Origin: Natronobeatus ordinarius
Lineage (GTDB): Archaea > Halobacteriota > Halobacteria > Halobacteriales > Natrialbaceae
Length of the DNA stretch: 64,000 nt
Assembly (NCBI RefSeq): GCF_024362485.1
Contig: NZ_CP101456.1
Location: forward strand, 2,480,001-2,544,000
Reading direction: 5' to 3'
Shown: positions 59,651 to 64,000 of the stretch, one piece after another
Layout: every line of letters begins with the position of its first letter
Numbering within the stretch: the first letter of the stretch is position 1
Program-made: the position numbers and the translations under genes
The notes under the pieces: generated by a model
Database searches by the model: none
What the model was told of the DNA's origin: nothing
Seen by the model: only the letters and a program-made list of their open reading frames with translations

Positions 59651-59658
59651 AACGAGTC
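59651..59658. repeat. Left 8-bp target-site duplication of the IS66 element
   Basis: AACGAGTC immediately precedes the left inverted repeat and is repeated exactly at 61236-61243. Confidence 0.92.
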
Positions 59659-61235
59659 GTAGTTGGATAGCGACTTGCTGCCAGACCGATTTCGTAGCAG
59701 TCTCATGAATGGTCTCTCAATGGTAAATCAAGTGTGTCGCTGGGGATTGGCGGATCGCCGGAATCGACAGATTCCGCGATCCGCGCTGAGGACAGTACGC
59801 ATCTCCGCCAGCAGCTCGTAGTCAAAGAGTTCGAGAACCGTCTTCTCCGTCGTCAACTCACAGCACAGCAACAGCAGATCGAGAATCTGCAAGCACGCCT
59901 CAAGTGGTACGAAAACCCAAACACACCACCCAGTAAGCAGGGTGGCGCGGCTGGATCACCTGGCAACGATGACAGCGACGAGGAAGAGAACGAAGACCAA
60001 GGGGACGACGCTGGCGGCGACGCTGACGCCGCCAGCGACTCCTCTCCAGGACGTGACGAAGGTCACGAGGGAACAACTCGACCGCCTCCGGAACCAGAGG
60101 AGACTATTCGAGTTGATCGGGGATATTGCCCAGACTGTGAGCAGACACTCTCTAACCCGGACAGCTACGTCTCACGGACGATTATCGATATACCACTCCC
60201 CATTCCAACCACTGTCACCGAGTACGAACTCGGCAAACACCACTGTTCCTGTGGAAACGAGGTCGTTGCTGAACATCCTGACTGCCCGGAAACCGGGCGG
60301 TTTGGGCCAAATATCATGGCCCAAACCGCCCTTGGAAGGTTCCATCAGCGACTTCCAAACCGAAAGCAGGCAGAGTTGTTTGAGTGGGAGCTCGATCTCC
60401 CCATCTCCCACCGGACAATCTACAACCTGACCAAGCGGGTCGCAGACCGGCTGCGACCCGCGTATGAAGACGTCAAAGCCAGTGTTCGGGAGAGTGACGT
60501 CGTCTATTGTGATGAGACGGGCTTTCCTGTTGATGGAGAGCAACACTGGGCGTGGACGTTTGTTACTGACGAAGAGGTGCTGTTCTGGGTTGATGAGAGT
60601 CGTGGAAGCCAGGTGTTAGAGGACGTCCTCGGCGAGGAATTCGCCGAGGACTCGACGCTCAGCTGTGACGGCTGGTCGGCGTACCGGAGCTACCACACGA
60701 AACTCCAGCGATGCTGGGCGCATCTGTTACGGGAGGCAGAGTACGTTGCTGAGCGGTATGAGGAAGCAGAGTGGCTTTCTGCGGAGTTGCACGATCTCCA
60801 CGATGACTTAACGGCGTTCGACGAAGAGGACCCGTCTGCCTCCGCCCGCGAGCAGATGCGGGCGGAGGCGTCGTTACACTTGGAAGGGCTGATCAGGGAG
60901 GAGTATGAGTCACAGGAGGTTCAGAAACTGATCGAGAAGATCAGGAACGGGTTAGGCCACTGGCTGACGTTCGTGACAGAGCCAGACGTCGATTCGACGA
61001 ATAATCGCGCAGAGCGCGCTCTGCGCGAGCAAGTGGTGCTGCGGAAGATGTTCCGGACCCTCCGCTCAGCCGAAGGGGTCCAGATTCACGAGACGATCAC
61101 GACCATGTTAGCCACGTGGAAACGACGAGGACTTGATCCACCTGAACAGCTCCAGTCCATCCTCGGTGGGCAAGAACTCAGATTAGGATGAGAGGCATCA
61201 CTAACCGGTGAGTCCTGATCACGCTATCCAACTAC
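59659..61235 (+). mobile_element. Intact IS66-family insertion sequence
   Basis: The 1577-bp element starts GTAGTTGGATAGCG (59659-59672) and ends with its exact complement CGCTATCCAACTAC (61222-61235). It is flanked by an 8-bp direct duplication, AACGAGTC, the size typical for IS66. It carries one uninterrupted transposase gene. Exact repeats and an unbroken gene point to a recent insertion. It lies 38 bp before the start of the DUF7344-like gene at 61274. Confidence 0.93.
59734..61191 (+). CDS. IS66-family transposase
   Basis: A 485-aa enzyme starting with GTG at 59734. A leucine-zipper-like region (RQQLVVKEFENRLLRRQLTA) and NPNTPPSKQGG lead to a zinc knuckle (GYCPDCEQTL and HHCSCGNEVV). 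The DDE core has VVYCDETGFPVDGEQHW, SCDGWSAYRSYH and STNNRAERALREQ, supplying the two Asp and the Glu. An acidic insertion of about 35 residues follows residue 70. Bacterial IS66 elements need accessory TnpA/TnpB; here only this gene is present, as in haloarchaeal and minimal IS66 types. It appears functional. Confidence 0.94.
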   Translation: MSLGIGGSPESTDSAIRAEDSTHLRQQLVVKEFENRLLRRQLTAQQQQIENLQARLKWYENPNTPPSKQGGAAGSPGNDDSDEEENEDQGDDAGGDADAASDSSPGRDEGHEGTTRPPPEPEETIRVDRGYCPDCEQTLSNPDSYVSRTIIDIPLPIPTTVTEYELGKHHCSCGNEVVAEHPDCPETGRFGPNIMAQTALGRFHQRLPNRKQAELFEWELDLPISHRTIYNLTKRVADRLRPAYEDVKASVRESDVVYCDETGFPVDGEQHWAWTFVTDEEVLFWVDESRGSQVLEDVLGEEFAEDSTLSCDGWSAYRSYHTKLQRCWAHLLREAEYVAERYEEAEWLSAELHDLHDDLTAFDEEDPSASAREQMRAEASLHLEGLIREEYESQEVQKLIEKIRNGLGHWLTFVTEPDVDSTNNRAERALREQVVLRKMFRTLRSAEGVQIHETITTMLATWKRRGLDPPEQLQSILGGQELRLG

Positions 61236-61243
61236 AACGAGTC
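61236..61243. repeat. Right 8-bp target-site duplication of the IS66 element
   Basis: AACGAGTC directly follows the right inverted repeat, identical to the copy at 59651-59658. Confidence 0.92.
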
Positions 61244-61273
61244 AACGAGCAGGGCGACCCTCCTTCTTGACGT

Positions 61274-61777
61274 ATGTCTGTACAGACGAGTCGATCGGGA
61301 TCACTCGCTGAAAGCGAGATTTTCCACATTCTCGGCAACGACAGGCGACGGGCGATCGTCCAGCTACTCGCAGAACATCAAGAGCGAGTCGACGTTTCCG
61401 ACGTCGCGACGACGATCGCCGAGGGTGAAACCGACACCACACCGGTCCCCAACAACCTCTATAAGAGCGTCTACGTCTCGCTCCAGCAGACACACCTCCC
61501 ACAGCTCGAGGAGGACGCCGTGATCGAGTACGACCCGGAGGTCAAGACGATCCAGCCCGGACCGCACTTCGACGAGGTCTACCAGTACGTCGACGGCGAC
61601 ACCGATGGTCAAGAGACGATTTTGCAGCTCCACCTCGGTCTCTGTGTGCTCGGCCTCGTGCTGATCGTCCTCGCCGCAACGACTGTCCCACTCGTCTCGA
61701 GCGTCGATCCCGTCATGTGGAGCGTACTCGTGTTACTGGCCGTCGCCGCGAGCAGTCTCTACAGTCTGTTGAGCTAA
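61274..61777 (+). CDS. DUF7344-like winged-helix membrane regulator
   Basis: A 167-aa protein. EIFHILGNDRRRAIVQLLAE opens a winged helix, and SVYVSLQQTHLPQLEEDAVI is the DUF7344 signature also present in the 55121 protein (RVYISLYQTHLPMLEDHG). Two transmembrane segments end the protein (LGLCVLGLVLIVLAATTVPL and MWSVLVLLAVAASSLYSLLS). The start codon lies 30 nt after the IS66 target duplication, and no TATA-like sequence remains in that gap. Its native promoter has probably been displaced. Confidence 0.82.
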   Translation: MSVQTSRSGSLAESEIFHILGNDRRRAIVQLLAEHQERVDVSDVATTIAEGETDTTPVPNNLYKSVYVSLQQTHLPQLEEDAVIEYDPEVKTIQPGPHFDEVYQYVDGDTDGQETILQLHLGLCVLGLVLIVLAATTVPLVSSVDPVMWSVLVLLAVAASSLYSLLS

Positions 61778-62068
61778 CTGACGAGAGTGACCGTCGCGTC
61801 CCCTGGACCCGTTGGACCCGCGGTGACAACTGACCGCCTCCAGAACGACGGTCGCCGAGGCTCCGGAGCAACGGTCGCCGAATAGTCGAACAGGCGTTCT
61901 CGAGGACGCGAGTTCCCGCTCGTCGTCGTCGGCTCCCGACCCGCCGTTTCGTGCCCGGAGTTTACTGACAAGCCCCGGGGACAAGCCCCGAGGCGGTTGA
62001 CGTGACCACGCCGACTGCTAATCGCCGTGATAGACCAAAAAAGACCGCGGTAGTCGGGTTCGGCGTAG

Positions 62069-63451
62069 TTACAGCAGGTGCAGGGCAGCCTGCTCGTCGT
62101 CCTCGTCGTCCACTACGTCGTCCTCGTCGTCCACTACGTCGTCCTCGTCGTCCACTACGTCGTCCTCGTCGTCCACTACGTCGTCCTCGTCGTCCACTAC
62201 GTCGTCCTCGTCGTCCACTACGTCGTCCTCGTCGTCCACTACGTCGTCCTCGTCGTCAACTTCGTCATCCACGATCTCGTCCTCTTCGGTCAGTTCAATG
62301 AACGCGACCTGACCGAACTCGTCGGTGAGCACCATGTGGACGAACTCGCCGGCCTCGAGTCCGGTCGTGTCGACCTCGAACGTCACGTCGTCAGTCTCAC
62401 CGGCGTCCAGCGTCACCGACTGGGAGTCGATGAGATCCCCCTCGAGCCGGAATTGAACGTCCTGGGTTGCCTCTTCGTCACCGGGATTCGTCACGGTCGC
62501 AGTGACGTCGATCGTCTCCCCGAGCTCTGCGGTCTCAGGTGCATCGAGTTCATCGACGGTGAACGACTCTGCTGGCTCCTCGTCGGGTTCTTCAGGTTCC
62601 TCCTCGTCGGGGACCTCAGGCTCCTCTTCGTCGGGGACTTCAGGTTCCTCATCGGGTTCTTCAGGCTCCTCTTCGTCGGGGACTTCAGGTTCCTCCTCGT
62701 CGGGGACCTCAGGCTCCTCCTCGTCGGGGACCTCAGGCTCCTCCTCGTCGGGGACCTCAGGCTCCTCCTCGTCGGGGACCTCAGGCTCCTCCTCAACGGG
62801 CGGCTCTTCGGGCGCCACGTCATCGAGGACCACGAAGACAGTGACCCGCTCGATGGTAACCTGGACCGTGGCATCATCGTCGACCGGCATTTCCTCGTCA
62901 TCGACGTCGTTCTCGACCGGCATTTCCTCGTCATCGACGTCGTTCTCGAGGGGTTCTTCCTCCTCGTTATTGTCGACCGGCATCTCTTCGTCATCGTCGA
63001 CCGGCATCTCTTCGTCGATGATCTCGTCTAGATCGTCGAGGAATACGACGACGCTGACGTGCTCGATCGTGATCCCGTCACGGTCGTCGATGTGTTCCTC
63101 CTCAACGTCGTCCTCCTCGTCGGGGTACTCTTCGTCATCCTCGACCGGCATCTCCTCGTCGACCATCTCGTGGCCGTCGATCAGGAAGACGTTCAGCTCT
63201 TCGATGTGGACGGTTATCGTGACCTCCTCTATCGGCGCTTCTTCGGTTGGTTCGTCGATCGGTTCCTCTTCGGGCTCGTCAACTTCCTCGTCCGGTGTGT
63301 CGGGTTCGTCCTCGCCGGGTGCGTCGGGGTCGTCGTCGTGCTCGTCTACGCTCGTGGCTGCTGGCGCTGCCGTCGCCGCCATCGCCACCCCACTCGAGCA
63401 CACGAGCATCAGCGAAATGACCACGACGAGTAGCTGATTGCGTGCGTTCAT
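62069..63451 (-). CDS. Hyper-acidic secreted repeat protein with CARDB-like domain
   Basis: A 460-aa protein with a Sec signal (MNARNQLLVVVISLMLVCSS to AMA). Three similar beta-segments follow: VTITVHIEELNVFLID, ITIEHVSVVVFLDDLD and VQVTIERVTVFVVLDD, each followed by EEMPV-type linkers. Next are PEVPDEEE repeats, then a CARDB-like immunoglobulin domain (LDAPETAELGETIDVTATVT, GETDDVTFEVDTTGLEAGEF). The tail has about seven EDDVVDD repeats. Net charge is extremely negative. No membrane anchor or sorting motif is visible, so it is released or held by charge. Function unknown; cation binding or surface matrix is an inference. Confidence 0.85.
   Translation of the reverse strand: MNARNQLLVVVISLMLVCSSGVAMAATAAPAATSVDEHDDDPDAPGEDEPDTPDEEVDEPEEEPIDEPTEEAPIEEVTITVHIEELNVFLIDGHEMVDEEMPVEDDEEYPDEEDDVEEEHIDDRDGITIEHVSVVVFLDDLDEIIDEEMPVDDDEEMPVDNNEEEEPLENDVDDEEMPVENDVDDEEMPVDDDATVQVTIERVTVFVVLDDVAPEEPPVEEEPEVPDEEEPEVPDEEEPEVPDEEEPEVPDEEEPEVPDEEEPEEPDEEPEVPDEEEPEVPDEEEPEEPDEEPAESFTVDELDAPETAELGETIDVTATVTNPGDEEATQDVQFRLEGDLIDSQSVTLDAGETDDVTFEVDTTGLEAGEFVHMVLTDEFGQVAFIELTEEDEIVDDEVDDEDDVVDDEDDVVDDEDDVVDDEDDVVDDEDDVVDDEDDVVDDEDDVVDDEDDEQAALHLL
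62104..62262 (-). repeat. 21-bp tandem repeat coding EDDVVDD
   Basis: The unit TCGTCCTCGTCGTCCACTAC plus one base recurs about seven times with almost no variation, encoding the acidic heptad tail of the secreted protein. Confidence 0.9.
62575..62800 (-). repeat. 24-bp tandem repeat coding PEVPDEEE
   Basis: Units of the type TCGTCGGGGACCTCAGGCTC plus CTCC recur some eight to ten times with variants (EVPD, EEPD). Confidence 0.85.
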
Positions 63452-63611
63452 GTTGTGCCGTGAAGGCATAGGCTCATCGTGGTTTTGGCGCATAAACCGA
63501 CACAACCATTACGGAGAGAAAGGAAATAATGCCACTCACTGAAGACGATTACAGTCGTTCGTTCGGATCCGTAAACGTCTATTGGCGATCACTCACCAAC
63601 ACGAAAACAGG

Positions 63612-64000
63612 TCACTCGCTTTCCGCCCCATCCGAGGACTTCGACGCCGGCGGTTCCTGTCCCTGGAGACAGATTAGATTCTCACGTCCCAGTCGTAACT
63701 TCGTGATCTCACCGTCGTCCTCTAAATCAGCTAACAACCGGCTCACCTTGGCCTTTGACCAGTCGACTGAGTCGACGATTGCCGACTGTTTCATCCGCCC
63801 GCCGTTCGACCTGACGAGGTGTCGTATCTTCTCCTGATCCGTCATGAACTCTTCGCGAGCCACCGACTGCGTTTCCGCTATCGACGAGCTCGACTCGTCG
63901 AACCGATTTCGAATCAGTAACCCACCGCCGAGGAGGGCGAGCGCGACAATGCCGAGGAGGGCAACCAGGTGCGGACCTAACTCGAGCGCGAGGATCGAAC
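63612..64000 (-). CDS. Membrane-anchored winged-helix protein (DUF7343-like), partial
   Basis: The minus-strand frame is open to the window edge. The visible 129 residues begin in a membrane span (HLVALLGIVALALLGGGLLI), followed by a linker and the winged helix REEFMTDQEKIRHLVRSNGG, RMKQSAIVDSVDWSKAKVSR and LLADLEDDGEITKLRLGREN. Haloarchaeal DUF7343 proteins have this order: an extracellular N-domain, one transmembrane helix and a cytoplasmic MarR-like domain. The upstream sensor part lies outside the window. It is just upstream of the acidic secreted protein on the same strand, suggesting sensing of the envelope. Confidence 0.84.
   Translation of the reverse strand, partial: SILALELGPHLVALLGIVALALLGGGLLIRNRFDESSSSIAETQSVAREEFMTDQEKIRHLVRSNGGRMKQSAIVDSVDWSKAKVSRLLADLEDDGEITKLRLGRENLICLQGQEPPASKSSDGAESE

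Noticed and set aside
62104-62262. Possible CRISPR array
   Set aside because: The 21-bp units are contiguous with no spacers and translate in frame as EDDVVDD.
62502-63437. Ser/Gly-rich plus-strand frame opposite the acidic secreted protein
   Set aside because: It is the antisense reading of the acidic tandem repeats; the minus-strand frame has a signal peptide and a CARDB-like domain.

Overview
The window comes from a halophilic archaeon (class Halobacteria; overall style resembles Natrialbales). The DNA is GC-rich and the proteins are strongly acidic. Secreted proteins use Tat/lipobox leaders with Asp-rich linkers. Many start codons lie 25-30 nt from a TATA-like element, as in leaderless transcripts. 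Haloarchaeal families are common: HalOD1, bacterio-opsin-activator-type HTH, membrane-bound winged-helix regulators, PorAB, Mqo and archaeosine genes. No rRNA, tRNA or CRISPR array was seen.

Layout. 0-5.6 kb: partial sugar nucleotidyltransferase, ADP-dependent sugar kinase family gene, flavin-binding protein, small DUF7511-like protein, EamA exporter, malate:quinone oxidoreductase. 5.6-12 kb: complete five-gene peptide/nickel-type ABC importer, all on the minus strand. 12-20.8 kb: RNase HI, M28 peptidase, MsrA, a polysaccharide-deacetylase-like lipoprotein lacking its catalytic Asp pair, a HalOD1 protein, LeuRS, a 39-aa membrane peptide, and a molybdopterin-binding protein. 20.9-27.9 kb: winged-helix regulator, queD-queE-queC (preQ0 for archaeosine tRNA), chorismate synthase, pyruvate-type 2-oxoacid:ferredoxin oxidoreductase. 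27.9-37.9 kb: Lrp/AsnC regulator, SRPBCC protein, three NosL-type lipoproteins with matching promoters plus a Bat-like regulator, a 731-aa pentapeptide-repeat protein, a Gfo/Idh oxidoreductase, a ThuA-like protein and an eIF2B-like protein.

37.96-43.74 kb is an AT-richer insertion-sequence graveyard. A broken ISH3-like transposase is split by a decayed IS630 element. A palindromic MITE, an IS6-family remnant, two orphan genes, and a SWIM zinc-finger gene with a pseudogene partner follow. Inverted copies of a TATAGTAC(T/C)CGTT motif mark both outer edges.

44.9-57.8 kb looks like a cell-surface glycan locus. A tightly overlapping four-gene set (acyltransferase, aminotransferase, 3-dehydrogenase, nucleotide-sugar dehydrogenase) matches the Wbp D/E/B/A steps towards UDP-2,3-diacetamido-uronic acid. 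It is followed by a type I phosphodiesterase, a flippase with an unusual C-terminal helical tail, and a second phosphodiesterase that has lost its metal ligands. A DUF1616 membrane protein and a PadR regulator lie nearby. A CTTTGTTATC element precedes five minus-strand transcripts here. 57.8-64 kb holds small regulators, an intact IS66 element with an 8-bp target duplication, a hyper-acidic secreted repeat protein, and the end of a membrane-anchored winged-helix gene cut by the window edge.
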